Shown here piece by piece: positions 37,462 to 46,763 of a stretch of DNA of 64,000 nucleotides (position 1 is the stretch's first letter; each line of letters opens with the position of its first letter). The DNA is from Yersinia alsatica (GTDB lineage: Bacteria > Pseudomonadota > Gammaproteobacteria > Enterobacterales > Enterobacteriaceae), in NCBI RefSeq assembly GCF_902170305.1, contig NZ_CABHWW010000023.1, positions 62,001 through 126,000 on the forward strand, read 5' to 3'. The position numbers were made by a program, and so were the translations under genes. The notes beneath the pieces were generated by a model. That model searched no databases. It had not been told where the DNA came from and saw only the letters and a program-made list of their open reading frames with translations.

Positions 37462-38707
37462 CAGTGAATATAAAGAAGCTTACGCATGGATTTGGTTGCC
37501 TGGTGAAACTAAACCTATCGTTGCAGGGTTACTCAGTTTAGAGGGGAAAAGCATCGTTTTTAACTATGGTAAAAGCTACCTGGAACGCATAAACGATGAA
37601 CCTCGTGCAATTCCTATCTATGAACCTGAATTACCCTTAAAGGCAGGAATACTTCCTCTTTTGCCAAGTCTGAGTATGCCGGGATGCCTCCGGGATAGTG
37701 CTCCCGATGCGTGGGGGCGCAGAGTTATTATCAACCGCAAGCTCGGAAAGAAAGCCGCGGATATGGATACGGCAATTTTTGACGAGCTGACTTATCTTCT
37801 TGAGTCGGGTTCTGACCGGATCGGTGCTCTGGATTATCAGCGTTCTCCCACAGTTTATGAACCCCGCTCGGCGAATAATGTCTCTATCGAAGAGTTAATG
37901 AATTCTGTAGAACGTGTTGAAAATGGCATACCACTCACTCCTGAACTTGACCAAGCTCTTTATCATGGGAGTTCAATTGGTGGGGCTCGCCCGAAGGCTC
38001 TAATTGAAGAATATGGTGAGAAGTATATAGCAAAATTTTCAGCTAGTTCAGACCTCTACAGTGTCGTGAAGGCTGAGTATATCGCCATGCGATTGGCTGC
38101 ATTGGCCGGGTTGAATGTTGCCCCGGTTCGATTACTCAAAGCGGCAGGAAAGGATGTACTCCTCATTAAACGATTTGACAGAGACTATACCCAGCAGGGA
38201 TGGACGCGCAGGTTGATGGTATCAGCGCTTACCTTGTTTGGGCTAGATGACATGTTTGCGAGATATGCCAGTTACGAAGTACTGGCAGAGATCATCCGTA
38301 CACGCTTTCAGCATCCTAAGGAGACACTTAAAGAATTATTTTCTCGCTTGTGTTTCAATGTGTTATGCGGAAATACAGATGATCATGCTAGAAACCATGC
38401 AGCATTTTGGGATGGGAATAGCCTGGTACTTACACCCGCTTATGATATTTGTCCGCAAGGCCGGAGCGGAAATGAGGCATCCCAGGCAATGTTAATTGTT
38501 GGCAATGAACGACTCAGTACACGGAGCAATTGCCTTGCCGCGGCACCCGCTTTTCTTCTGACAGCACAGGAGGCGAAAGATATTTTTGAGCAACAGAAAA
38601 CAGTCATTGAGGACAATTGGCAAAGTATCTGTGATGAGGCTGAGCTTTCAGAGATTGATCGGAAATTATTCTGGCATCGGCAATTTTTAAACCCTTTTTC
38701 AATATGA
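37448..38707 (+). CDS. HipA-like serine/threonine kinase toxin
   Basis: The 419-residue protein is a HipA-family kinase. In E. coli HipA phosphorylates glutamyl-tRNA synthetase and halts growth. Visible parts are an N-terminal HipA domain (about 10-110), the Gly-rich SSIGGARPKA loop (about 176, with the likely autophosphorylation Ser), KRFDRD, the catalytic loop GNTDDHARNH (about 308) and the metal-binding PAYDI motif. All key residues are intact, so it looks active. Its target here is not known. The module appears to have been inserted inside an ERIC. Confidence 0.9.
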   Translation: MMTSDSEYKEAYAWIWLPGETKPIVAGLLSLEGKSIVFNYGKSYLERINDEPRAIPIYEPELPLKAGILPLLPSLSMPGCLRDSAPDAWGRRVIINRKLGKKAADMDTAIFDELTYLLESGSDRIGALDYQRSPTVYEPRSANNVSIEELMNSVERVENGIPLTPELDQALYHGSSIGGARPKALIEEYGEKYIAKFSASSDLYSVVKAEYIAMRLAALAGLNVAPVRLLKAAGKDVLLIKRFDRDYTQQGWTRRLMVSALTLFGLDDMFARYASYEVLAEIIRTRFQHPKETLKELFSRLCFNVLCGNTDDHARNHAAFWDGNSLVLTPAYDICPQGRSGNEASQAMLIVGNERLSTRSNCLAAAPAFLLTAQEAKDIFEQQKTVIEDNWQSICDEAELSEIDRKLFWHRQFLNPFSI

Positions 38708-38790
38708 TGAGATCTGCAGTAGAACGTCGAATTTACCACATTTTTTGATGGGGTAAGTTTGCAAACCAGTGTAAATACTGTTCACATCAG

Positions 38791-38851
38791 TTCCCGATTG
38801 ATTAGTAGCTCGCTTGCCGCCTACCTGCAACGCCAATGACTTTGGGCATAG
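38791..38851. repeat. Right part of a split ERIC element
   Basis: The sequence from cgcttgccgcctacctgcaa to tgactttgggca matches the right half of the ERIC elements at 29120-29160 and 51445-51492. The central palindrome and left half are missing at this site; the left end lies at 36799-36830, before hipBA. The remaining gap 38708-38790 holds nothing that I recognise. Confidence 0.7.
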
Positions 38852-38985
38852 TCTCTTGGTTCTGATTATAACTGGCTGTTTTCCGGTGTTATGTCATAGT
38901 GTTTCTGGTATGTATTATCAGTAACAATTGATTTAATGATTGTCTCCATACTGTGGTGGCGCGGGCATTTTTATCGGGAGGTCAA

Positions 38986-39618
38986 ATGGCAAAGGTATTA
39001 TTGCTGGGAGCGAGTGGCTTGGTCGGGGGCGAACTGCTGCGCTTGCTACGTTTGGATGCCAGAGTAACATCCATTATTGCGCCGACTCGTAAGCCATTAC
39101 CTGCCTCGAATAAACTGATTAATCCGCAGGGCGAGAATATCGCCGAGTTGCTGAAAACCTTGGTTGAACCGGTGGATTTGGTCTTCTGTTGCCTGGGTAC
39201 CACGCGCAAGCAAGCGGGCAGTCAGGCGGCATTTCGTCAGGTAGATTATCGTCTGGTGTTGGCAGCCGGTGAAACGGGGTTACGGCTGGGGGCACGGCAT
39301 TTCTTGTTGGTAAGCGCGATGGGCGCTAACCCCAACTCTTGGCTATTCTATAACCGCACCAAAGGTGAAGCTGAGCGGGATTTACAAACCCAAGGTTGGC
39401 CGCAACTGACATTTGCCCGCCCATCAATGCTGGCAGGCAAGCGCGCAGCCCCACGTCTGATGGAAAGTCTCAGTGCGCCACTGTTTGCCTTACTACCTGA
39501 TAAATGGCGCTTAATTAAAGCCAAGAATGTCGCGCAGGCGCTGTTGGATGAGGCTTTTGCCCCGCCACAAGAGGGCGTTAAAATTTTGACCTCTGCCCAG
39601 ATGCAGCGCACATCATAA
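38986..39618 (+). CDS. yraR: YraR, NAD(P)-binding oxidoreductase-like protein
   Basis: The 210-residue protein has an N-terminal Rossmann motif (LLLGASGLVGGELL) and a SDR-like core (GARHFLLVSAMGA, SWLFYNRTKGEAE). It matches E. coli YraR, for which no firm function is known. ATG 38986 (MAKVLLLGA) follows gggaggtcaa with good spacing, better than the upstream in-frame GTG. The end overlaps the convergent phnP by 6 bases. Confidence 0.88.
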   Translation: MAKVLLLGASGLVGGELLRLLRLDARVTSIIAPTRKPLPASNKLINPQGENIAELLKTLVEPVDLVFCCLGTTRKQAGSQAAFRQVDYRLVLAAGETGLRLGARHFLLVSAMGANPNSWLFYNRTKGEAERDLQTQGWPQLTFARPSMLAGKRAAPRLMESLSAPLFALLPDKWRLIKAKNVAQALLDEAFAPPQEGVKILTSAQMQRTS

Positions 39619-40365
39619 TAAGGATATTGTCTGATTATCTCGGGCAATGATCACCTCGGCCGGGAGTGTATTGTCGCGCGCCCATGCATCCAACTGGTGG
39701 CTGATGTGTGTCAGCCAGGTTGCTTTTGGCTGCAATAAATCACTGATGGCGAGTGCCAATGTGACGTCATTATGATTGCGCGGTGGCGGCGATTGTGGCG
39801 GATGGCTGCAATCGACCACCAGTAAATCAATCTCTTTACTGGCCAAAAATAGCGCGCTGTCAGCAGGTAGCCCAATCGTGTCCGTCAGATAGGCAATGGC
39901 CCGATTAGGGCTTTGCAGCAAATAGCCGAAGGTGATTTTGGAGTGATTTAAGGGCACTGGAGTCACCCGTAAATCGCCAAACAGGATAGGTTTAAATGGG
40001 CTCAAGGGCGGCTGAAATGCCAGTATTCCCGGGTGCTTATACAGATCGTCGCAACCGTCTGGGTCCGCTGGGCCATAAACCGGAATGGAATTTCCACACC
40101 CCCAGCGCAACGGAAATAACCCCTGAACATGATCCATGTGGTAATGTGTAAGCAAAAAACGCTGAATTTGCCCCGCCGTAAACTGACTTTCCAGTGTTGG
40201 TAGCCCCGCATCAATCAATGTGGTTTCCCCCTGATAACGCAGCATGGCACTACAAGGTTGGCGACGTAGTGCGGGTTGTCGTCTGGCGGTTGCACAAACC
40301 ACACAGTCACAACCAAACACCGGCACCTGTTGGGCGCCTCCAGTCCCGAGCAATGTCAGTTCCAT
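39613..40365 (-). CDS. phnP: PhnP, cyclic phosphate phosphodiesterase
   Basis: PhnP is a metallo-beta-lactamase-fold enzyme that opens ribose 1,2-cyclic phosphate 5-phosphate to ribose 1,5-bisphosphate in the C-P lyase pathway. The 250-residue protein has the metal-binding HYHMDH motif (about 75-80), the Cys-rich zinc part near the N-terminus (CDCVVCATARRQP), and TDTIGLP plus THISHQLD downstream. It is the last gene of the phn operon. The stop overlaps the convergent yraR end. Confidence 0.94.
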   Translation of the reverse strand: MELTLLGTGGAQQVPVFGCDCVVCATARRQPALRRQPCSAMLRYQGETTLIDAGLPTLESQFTAGQIQRFLLTHYHMDHVQGLFPLRWGCGNSIPVYGPADPDGCDDLYKHPGILAFQPPLSPFKPILFGDLRVTPVPLNHSKITFGYLLQSPNRAIAYLTDTIGLPADSALFLASKEIDLLVVDCSHPPQSPPPRNHNDVTLALAISDLLQPKATWLTHISHQLDAWARDNTLPAEVIIARDNQTISLL

Positions 40366-40383
40366 GTTTGACTCCCCATTTCG

Positions 40384-41010
40384 TTATTTATACCCATCAT
40401 TAACTCGAGTCATTGAGTTCATTTTGTTGCCGTCTACCTGCAACTCGAAATCTATCGGGGGTAAAGGGATGTTCTCTGCCAGTAATTGCTGAAACTGCTC
40501 TAGTGTGTGCTGTAACTCACCATCATTATACAGCCGCAGGCAATTGATGGGCAGCTGCTGCTGATAATGTTGCGCCCGCAGTAAGCGCTCACTGATTTGC
40601 TCGCTGTTTTCCCGCCCGCGCTGTTGTAGGCGCTGCGCCAGAATCGCCGGGGAAACCGTCAAACACAGTGGCAATAATTGGTGGTGATAGCGCTGCTCAA
40701 CTTGGGGTAAATAGGCTCTGGAGCCATTCACCACCACATCCAACCCATGTTGCAGCCAGATATCTATCTCAATGCCGACCCCATAATGGTGCTGATGCGC
40801 CTGCCAATAGAGGGCAAATAACCCCTGTTTGGCCCGCAATAAAAATTCCTGCTCACTTAACGCAATATGATTTTCAGCACCGGCATGGGCCGCGCGGGTA
40901 ATATAGCGGTGCGCCACCATCATATTGGCGGGTATGGCCGCCCGCAGAGCAGACAGCAGGCAATCCTTGCCTGCGCCGGAAGCCCCCATCAGGTAGATTA
41001 AGCGCGCCAT
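40384..41010 (-). CDS. phnN: PhnN, ribose 1,5-bisphosphokinase
   Basis: PhnN phosphorylates ribose 1,5-bisphosphate to PRPP, so the ribose of the C-P lyase cycle is reused. The 208-residue protein has a P-loop GASGAGKD (about 9-16), HRYITRAAHAGAENH and the GVGIEIDIWL block. E. coli PhnN has 185 residues; the extra 20 or so are at the C-terminus (from about FELQVDGNK on) and appear to be encoded by an ERIC-like fragment. The ATG overlaps the phnM stop by 1 base. Activity is likely kept because the kinase core is complete. Confidence 0.93.
   Translation of the reverse strand: MARLIYLMGASGAGKDCLLSALRAAIPANMMVAHRYITRAAHAGAENHIALSEQEFLLRAKQGLFALYWQAHQHHYGVGIEIDIWLQHGLDVVVNGSRAYLPQVEQRYHHQLLPLCLTVSPAILAQRLQQRGRENSEQISERLLRAQHYQQQLPINCLRLYNDGELQHTLEQFQQLLAENIPLPPIDFELQVDGNKMNSMTRVNDGYK
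40394..40458. repeat. Shortened ERIC-like fragment in the 3' end of phnN
   Basis: On the minus strand the sequence reads cgagttgcaggtagacggca, then a short spacer, then tgactcgagttaatgatggg and tata. The first part matches the ERIC arm (gttgcaggtaggcggcaa) and the last part resembles an ERIC end (gacgggtata). It looks like an internally deleted copy. It encodes about the last 20 residues of PhnN. Confidence 0.5.
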
Positions 41011-42158
41011 CAGAACACCTGTATTCCCTGACGCCAGACGTTTTGCACGTAAATATGTTTACTCTGCGAACCGTCATGAGCGCGGGCCAGTATCAAATCT
41101 GCCCGTTTACCTTCTGCAATCACGCCGCGATCCTCTAGCCCCAAGGCTTTGGCCGGGTTGCGGGTGACCAAATTGACCGCCTGCGGTAAGGTGAAACTGT
41201 TGGCTTCATCCTGCGCGATACGAAATGCGGCATCCAACAGACTGGCCGGGTAATAGTCAGAAGATAAAATATCCAATACCCCCAACGATGCCAGCTGGTG
41301 GGCTGCGACATTGCCGGAGTGGGAGCCACCACGGACGATATTTGGCGCGCCCATCAACACCTGTAACCCGTGTTGATGTGAGGCTCTGGCTGCCACTTCA
41401 GTGGTGGGGAACTCTGCAATTACACTGCCCAGCGCTTGGGACTCCGCCACATGTTCGGCGGTAGCATCATCGTGGCTGGCGAGTGCAATTCCCCGCTGGC
41501 GGCAGTGACTGGCAATCGCCGCTCTATTTGGCCCTGACCAGCGAGCGGAAAGAGTGATTTGTTCCTCTTCAAATTCCACCATTTGCTGATCATTAAGGTG
41601 ATATTTACCCTGATAATACTCACGATATTTCTCCCGCGAGGCGAACTGGCGCTGTCCTGGTGAGTGATCCATCAGCGACACCAATGAAAGTTCAGGCTGC
41701 ATCATCAGCTTTTCAAACAGGGGCAGGGTACTGTCATGGGGTAATTCACAGCGTAAATGGATCCGATGCTCGGCTCGATTCAATCCCGCCCGCTGGCTAT
41801 CCACCACTGCATTGATCATTTTTTGCAGGTTATCCAGCCGATGGCCGCCATCGCGCACATCACCGACGGCTACGGCATCCAAAACCGTGGTTATTCCGCA
41901 GGCAACCATCAGGGCATCATGGCTGCTCATTGCTGAATGGGCTGGCCAATCAACCTTGGGACGCGGCGTAAAAAACTTGTCCAGATTATCGGTATGCAGC
42001 TCGATCAATCCCGGTAATAGCCAGCTATTTTGTCCATCAATAGCGGCTGAAAGTTGAGTCGGGCGATCGCTGTAGCTGTGGATCACACCATGTTGGATTT
42101 CCAGTGATCCGCTGACCACCTGATCTTCAAGAATAAGGTTCACGTTATTGAGGATCAT
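41010..42158 (-). CDS. phnM: PhnM, phosphonate ribosyl triphosphate diphosphatase
   Basis: PhnM removes pyrophosphate from 5-triphosphoribosyl phosphonate, before C-P bond cleavage by PhnJ. The 382-residue amidohydrolase-fold protein has [16 protein letters not shown] with metal ligands near residue 52, [11 protein letters not shown], and [11 protein letters not shown]. The ATG at 42158 overlaps the phnL stop by 4 bases (atga), which fixes the start. E. coli PhnM has 378 residues. Confidence 0.96.
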   Translation of the reverse strand: MILNNVNLILEDQVVSGSLEIQHGVIHSYSDRPTQLSAAIDGQNSWLLPGLIELHTDNLDKFFTPRPKVDWPAHSAMSSHDALMVACGITTVLDAVAVGDVRDGGHRLDNLQKMINAVVDSQRAGLNRAEHRIHLRCELPHDSTLPLFEKLMMQPELSLVSLMDHSPGQRQFASREKYREYYQGKYHLNDQQMVEFEEEQITLSARWSGPNRAAIASHCRQRGIALASHDDATAEHVAESQALGSVIAEFPTTEVAARASHQHGLQVLMGAPNIVRGGSHSGNVAAHQLASLGVLDILSSDYYPASLLDAAFRIAQDEANSFTLPQAVNLVTRNPAKALGLEDRGVIAEGKRADLILARAHDGSQSKHIYVQNVWRQGIQVF

Positions 42159-42874
42159 GCGGGGATCTCCGTGCTGACACAAGAGGGCGGTGGCGTCATC
42201 GCCAGTAAGCGGTCACTAACGCGGTTACGTATATTTTCATCATGGAAAATACCGACAATAGCAGCCCCGCGCTGCTTGGCTTCATCAATCAAGCCGACCA
42301 CTGCCGCGCTATTGGTGCTATCCAGTGATGCAGTCGGTTCATCCAACAGCAAAATGGGATAATCCACGATAAAACCACGGGCGATATTGACCCGCTGCTG
42401 CTCGCCGCCGGAGAAGGTCGATGGCGCCAAATCCCACAGCCGTGGCGGAACATTGAGACGAGTTAACAGATCCTGAGCGCGCTGCTGGCACTGGTTGCGG
42501 TCAACCCCCAGTTCCAGCAAAGGTTGCATGACCACATTTAGGGCACTGATCCGTGGGATCACCCGTAAGAACTGACTGACCCAGCCCACAGTGTGGCGGC
42601 GCACCGCCATAATTTGTCGGGCTTCGGCGGTGACGATATCCAGCCACTCCCCCTGATGTTTGACCCAGATATGGCCGCTGTCAGGTAAATAGTTGGCATA
42701 TAAAGAGCGTAGCAGAGTGGATTTACCGCTGCCGGAATGACCGTGCAGTACCACACATTCACCCCCGCCGACCTCCAAAGAGGTTTGATGCAGTACCGGC
42801 AGGCGAATGCCGTGCTGATGGTGCAGCACGAAGGTTTTACTGAGATTTTCAACTCTGAGTTGCAGGTGGTTCAT
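42155..42874 (-). CDS. phnL: PhnL, ABC-type ATPase subunit of the C-P lyase
   Basis: PhnL is an ABC-type ATPase that joins the C-P lyase core complex with PhnK, not a membrane transporter part. The 239-residue protein has Walker [10 protein letters not shown] (about 44-52), signature [14 protein letters not shown], and Walker [14 protein letters not shown]. It is a little longer than E. coli PhnL (226) at its C-terminus. The start lies 48 bp after phnK. Confidence 0.95.
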   Translation of the reverse strand: MNHLQLRVENLSKTFVLHHQHGIRLPVLHQTSLEVGGGECVVLHGHSGSGKSTLLRSLYANYLPDSGHIWVKHQGEWLDIVTAEARQIMAVRRHTVGWVSQFLRVIPRISALNVVMQPLLELGVDRNQCQQRAQDLLTRLNVPPRLWDLAPSTFSGGEQQRVNIARGFIVDYPILLLDEPTASLDSTNSAAVVGLIDEAKQRGAAIVGIFHDENIRNRVSDRLLAMTPPPSCVSTEIPA

Positions 42875-42922
42875 AGTGAGTTCTCGTTAGCCGACTTGCG
42901 GATTAAGGTCGAAAGCTAAAAA

Positions 42923-43720
42923 TCAGTTTTGCAGCACCGATGAAACCAAGAGCTGGGTGTAAGGATGATGTGGGTCGTCCAGTACCCGGTCAGTTAGGCC
43001 ACTTTCAATCACTCGGCCCTCCTTCATCACCAGCAGGCGGTTAGCCAGTAAACGGGCGACGCCGAGGTCATGGGTGACAATCACCACCGCCAACTGCATT
43101 TCCACCACCAGATTGCGCAGTAAATCCAGTAATCGCGCTTGCACAGAGACATCCAGCCCGCCAGTGGGTTCGTCCATAAATACCAGCTTCGGATGGGTCA
43201 CCAGATTGCGGGCAATTTGGAGCCGCTGTTGCATACCGCCAGAGAAGGTGGTGGGCAGGTCGTCCAGGCGGGATAATGGGATCTCGACATCTTCTAGCCA
43301 GCGGCCTGCTTGTTGGCGTATTTCGCCATAATGGCGCTGGCCGATAGCCATTAAGCGCTCGCCGATATTGCCCCCGGCCGAGACCTGTGGCCGCAGACCA
43401 TCCAGCGGATGCTGATGAACCACACCCCATTCAGTGCGCAGCAAACGGCGGCGCTGGCTTTCAGCCATTTGATACAAATCAACGGGTTGCTGTGCTTCAG
43501 GGCGGTAAATAATATGCCCATGTTGCGGGGTCAGACGGGCTGAAATAGCCTTCAGCAGTGTGGTTTTACCTGAGCCGGATTCGCCGACAATGCCCAAGAC
43601 TTCACCGGGATACAGCTGAAAAGAGACATCGCTAAATCCTTTGCCCGGCGCATACAGGTGGGTGAGGTTTTCCACCGATAGCAGCGGATGGCCGATGGGT
43701 TGTGCTGGTGCTGTAATCAT
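42923..43720 (-). CDS. phnK: PhnK, ABC-type ATPase of the C-P lyase core
   Basis: PhnK binds the PhnGHIJ core as a dimer and drives the reaction cycle by ATP hydrolysis. The 265-residue protein has Walker A GESGSGKTT (about 48), signature FSGGMQQRLQIAR, Walker B LVFMDEPTGGLD and the family-specific TEWGVVHQHPLDGLRPQV segment in part. It overlaps the phnJ stop by 4 bases. E. coli PhnK has 252 residues; the extra residues lie at the N-terminus and in a small loop. Confidence 0.96.
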   Translation of the reverse strand: MITAPAQPIGHPLLSVENLTHLYAPGKGFSDVSFQLYPGEVLGIVGESGSGKTTLLKAISARLTPQHGHIIYRPEAQQPVDLYQMAESQRRRLLRTEWGVVHQHPLDGLRPQVSAGGNIGERLMAIGQRHYGEIRQQAGRWLEDVEIPLSRLDDLPTTFSGGMQQRLQIARNLVTHPKLVFMDEPTGGLDVSVQARLLDLLRNLVVEMQLAVVIVTHDLGVARLLANRLLVMKEGRVIESGLTDRVLDDPHHPYTQLLVSSVLQN

Positions 43721-44598
43721 TGGATATTTCCCTCGCGTGCCGCACTATTTTGTGCGGCGGCCTGCGCCAGTTGTTGCTGACAAAAATCGGTATCCGAGCA
43801 GACAAACATCCGGCTGCCCTTATCATCCATCACCACTTCATCAAGATAACTGTGGCGCGAGCCGCACAGGGCGCAGGGTTCATCCCATTGCTGCACCGTA
43901 AATGGGTGGTCGTCGAAATCCAGACTTTCCACTTTGGTAAAAGGCGGCAGGGCATAAAGACGTTTTTCGCGCCCAGCGCCAAACAGTTGCAGGGCGGGCA
44001 TCATATGCATCTTGGGGTTATCAAATTTGGGGATCGGTGACGGGTCCATTACATAGCGATCGTTAACTTTCACCGGGTAGGCATAGGTGGTGGCGATATG
44101 GCCGTAGCGGGCGATATCTTCATACAGTTTCACCTGCATCACGCCATACTCCTCCAGTGCATGCATTTTCCGGGTCTCGGTTTCGCGCGGTTCAATAAAC
44201 CGCAGCGGCTCGGGGATCGGCACTTGATAGATAAGGATCTGATCCTCGCTCAGGGGCGTCTCGGGGATGCGATGTCGGGTCTGGATCAAGGTGGCATCCG
44301 TGGTTTTTTCCGTGGTGGCGACCCCGCTGACTCGCTGGAAAAAGCGGCGGATCGATACCGCGTTGGTGGTGTCATCAGCCCCTTGGTCAATCACTTTCAA
44401 GACATCATGGCGGCCAATCAGACAGGCGGTTAGCTGGATGCCGCCCGTCCCCCAACCATATGGCATGGGCATCTCTCGCCCACCAAACGGCACCTGATAA
44501 CCGGGGATTGCCACGGCTTTCAGCAGGGCGCGGCGCAGCGTTCTTTTGGTCTGTTCATCCAGATAACCCAGGTTGTAACCGGCGAGAACCTCAGTCAT
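43717..44598 (-). CDS. phnJ: PhnJ, carbon-phosphorus lyase catalytic subunit
   Basis: PhnJ is the radical SAM enzyme that cleaves the C-P bond of ribosyl phosphonates, giving alkane and cyclic ribose phosphate. The 293-residue protein has the four conserved cysteines at positions 241, 244, 266 and 272 (CALC and CSDTDFC), the same numbering as in E. coli. They hold the 4Fe-4S cluster and the catalytic thiyl. ATG 44598 (MTEVLAGYNLGYLDEQTKRT in part) is the family start. It overlaps the phnI stop by 8 bases. The start gives 12 more residues than E. coli PhnJ, at the C-terminus. Confidence 0.97.
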   Translation of the reverse strand: MTEVLAGYNLGYLDEQTKRTLRRALLKAVAIPGYQVPFGGREMPMPYGWGTGGIQLTACLIGRHDVLKVIDQGADDTTNAVSIRRFFQRVSGVATTEKTTDATLIQTRHRIPETPLSEDQILIYQVPIPEPLRFIEPRETETRKMHALEEYGVMQVKLYEDIARYGHIATTYAYPVKVNDRYVMDPSPIPKFDNPKMHMMPALQLFGAGREKRLYALPPFTKVESLDFDDHPFTVQQWDEPCALCGSRHSYLDEVVMDDKGSRMFVCSDTDFCQQQLAQAAAQNSAAREGNIQ

Positions 44599-45712
44599 GG
44601 TGTGGCTCCTGTTGTTCATGGGATGGCGGCATCGAGGGTGACAAATACTCACGGCGCAGGCGTTTCAGCAGCTCTAATTCGGCTTGAAAATCGACGTAAT
44701 GGGGCAATTTGAGATGAGAGACAAAACCGGCGGCCTCGACGTTATCGGCATGGGCTAAGACAAACTCCTCATCCTGTGCCGGGCTGGTGACATTTTCGTC
44801 ATATTCACGGCTCTGTAGCGCGCGATCCATTAACGCCATCGACATGGCTTTGCGCTCACCACGACCAAAGACCAGCCCATAGCCGCGAGTAAAATGCGGC
44901 GCTGTGGATTCCGGGCTGACAAAACCATTCACCATTTCACACTCGGTCAGTAAGATTTCACCAATATCGATAGCAAATCCCAGCTCTTCTGGCTGAATAG
45001 AAATAGTGAGATAGCCGGTACGGATTTCGGCGGCGAATGGGTGGGTGCGGCCATAACCGCGCTGAGTGGAGTAACTCAGCGCGAGTAGAAAACCTTCATC
45101 GCCGCGCACCAGTTGTTGTAGCCGTGCCGAGCGGTTGCAAGGGTAAACTGGTGGGTTACGGGTGATATCTTCCGGTTGGGTGCCGTCATCAAGCTCTGCT
45201 TGAGCCAGTTGCTCTTGAGTCAGTAAATCAAAGACATGAGCACAGTTATGCGGTGATAATTCAGCCTCCCTGCCTTTGGGCGCAAGTGGAGCATCACCAG
45301 AGGCCAGTAAGGTGAAATCCAGTAACCGGTGGGTGTAATCGTAGGTCGGGCCGAGCACTTGCCCGCCGGGTAAGTCTTTATAAATCGCTGAAATGCGCCG
45401 CTCCAGCCGTATATTCTCAGTTGCCAGCGGCTGACTGATAGCCAGGCGAGGTAGAGTGGTACGATAGGCGCGCAGCAGGAAAATGGCTTCCACCAGATCA
45501 CCACTGGCTTGTTTGATCGCCAATGCCGCCAGTTCGCGATCATAGATGCCGCCTTCGGTCATCACCCGATCAACCGCCAGACCTAACTGTTGCTCGATCT
45601 GTTCGCAATCGATCGCCGGGATCTGTGGATTACCGCGCCGCTGGTGTTCCAGCAATTGATGGGCTGCCGCAATGGCTTTTTCGCCCCCTTTGACTGCAAC
45701 GTACATCAGCAC
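44591..45712 (-). CDS. phnI: PhnI, C-P lyase core subunit
   Basis: PhnI is a nucleosidase-type subunit that, with PhnG, PhnH and PhnL, makes 5-triphosphoribosyl phosphonate from ATP and phosphonate. The 373-residue protein has the family start MYVAVKGGEKAI and the conserved LGPTYDYTHRLLDF and ALSYSTQRGYGRTHPFAAEIR blocks in part. It is about 19 residues longer than E. coli PhnI, in a His-rich C-terminal tail (PPSHEQQEPHHD). It overlaps phnH by 7 bases. Confidence 0.95.
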   Translation of the reverse strand: MLMYVAVKGGEKAIAAAHQLLEHQRRGNPQIPAIDCEQIEQQLGLAVDRVMTEGGIYDRELAALAIKQASGDLVEAIFLLRAYRTTLPRLAISQPLATENIRLERRISAIYKDLPGGQVLGPTYDYTHRLLDFTLLASGDAPLAPKGREAELSPHNCAHVFDLLTQEQLAQAELDDGTQPEDITRNPPVYPCNRSARLQQLVRGDEGFLLALSYSTQRGYGRTHPFAAEIRTGYLTISIQPEELGFAIDIGEILLTECEMVNGFVSPESTAPHFTRGYGLVFGRGERKAMSMALMDRALQSREYDENVTSPAQDEEFVLAHADNVEAAGFVSHLKLPHYVDFQAELELLKRLRREYLSPSMPPSHEQQEPHHD

Positions 45713-46287
45713 ACCTCCACATGGGTGGTTCGTGGGATAGCCATTAAATTCCCACCACAGGTGAGTAGGAAATCGATACCGGCCGGGAATGCCACAGGCC
45801 GATTGAGCAGATAGTTCAGCACCACGGTGGGTAGCAGTGGGGCGATGGTGCGATAGTGTTCAATTCCCGGCCCGCGTAGGCGCAGCGGCGTGCCTTGGTG
45901 CAGGCTATCGGCCTGAATAATCACGGTTGCTGAGTGCTCCGGTGACAATTCATTGCCTGCCGGGCAGTCTGCCAGCTGTTTTTCTGTTATCTGAGGACTG
46001 AATAGAGCAAAGCAGGCCTTGCTAGTGCTGGCTGTCAGCGGCGCTCCGGTGTGGAAACGCACATTCTGTTGTGCAGTGTCACTGTTGATCAATGGGTCCA
46101 GATAGAGTGGCGTTTCCTGGTCCGCCAATGTCAGCAGGAGACTGGTGCTGGCGGGGTTCAGCGGCTGCCAGCCAGTGCTATGCGGCAGGGCAACTAACAC
46201 TCCGGGTTCACTTAATGCCTTGATAATATGCCGAAAGGCCTGTTGGGCATCCTCTACCGGATGGTCGAAATGGCTTAATAAACTCAT
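45706..46287 (-). CDS. phnH: PhnH, C-P lyase core subunit
   Basis: PhnH is part of the PhnGHIJ core complex. Its fold resembles PLP-dependent transferases but without PLP. The 193-residue protein shows the family segments HPVEDAQQAFRHIIKALSEPG in part, LRGPGIEHYR and FPAGIDFLLTC. The start overlaps phnG by one base. The length is like E. coli PhnH (194). Confidence 0.95.
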   Translation of the reverse strand: MSLLSHFDHPVEDAQQAFRHIIKALSEPGVLVALPHSTGWQPLNPASTSLLLTLADQETPLYLDPLINSDTAQQNVRFHTGAPLTASTSKACFALFSPQITEKQLADCPAGNELSPEHSATVIIQADSLHQGTPLRLRGPGIEHYRTIAPLLPTVVLNYLLNRPVAFPAGIDFLLTCGGNLMAIPRTTHVEVC

Positions 46288-46763
46288 TAATCTTCTCCCC
46301 GCACCAGTGTGAAGAAATCAACCTTGCTGGTGGCAATAGCGCGGGCGCGTAACTCCCGCCGTTCCTGTTGTGCGGCGGCCAGCGGGTGAATAACAGTATT
46401 AAGCAGTAACTCGTTTAACCCCGCCGATTTGCTACCCAGGGTAGAGAGTTGCAGCAACGCATCGAGCAGAGCGCAAAGTTCAGCATGGGGCTTATTGCGC
46501 CCAGCAATGTAGCTGTAACCGTAAACATCTGCGTGGTCGTCCAACTTGATCACTGCGCGGGTGATGGTCATATCGCCGAGAATAAACCGGCGGCCTGTGC
46601 CCCCCATGCGGGCCTGCAATTGGTTTAAGCCGATCTCCGGCGCGCGGATAACCTGATAACACGGTGCAAGATTTAAGGGTTGCCAGTAGGTGAGCAGTTC
46701 ATCCGGTTGGCTATGGGCCAACACGGACATCCAGCTCTGTCGGGCAGTCAAGGCGCTTTCCAT
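46287..46763 (-). CDS. phnG: PhnG, C-P lyase core subunit
   Basis: PhnG is the small core subunit of the C-P lyase. The 158-residue protein has the family blocks RQSWMSVLAHS, PEIGLNQLQARMGGTGRRF in part, and YSYIAGRNKPHAELCALLDALL in part. It begins directly at the phnF end, so phnF and phnG are co-transcribed. E. coli PhnG has 150 residues. Confidence 0.94.
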   Translation of the reverse strand: MESALTARQSWMSVLAHSQPDELLTYWQPLNLAPCYQVIRAPEIGLNQLQARMGGTGRRFILGDMTITRAVIKLDDHADVYGYSYIAGRNKPHAELCALLDALLQLSTLGSKSAGLNELLLNTVIHPLAAAQQERRELRARAIATSKVDFFTLVRGED

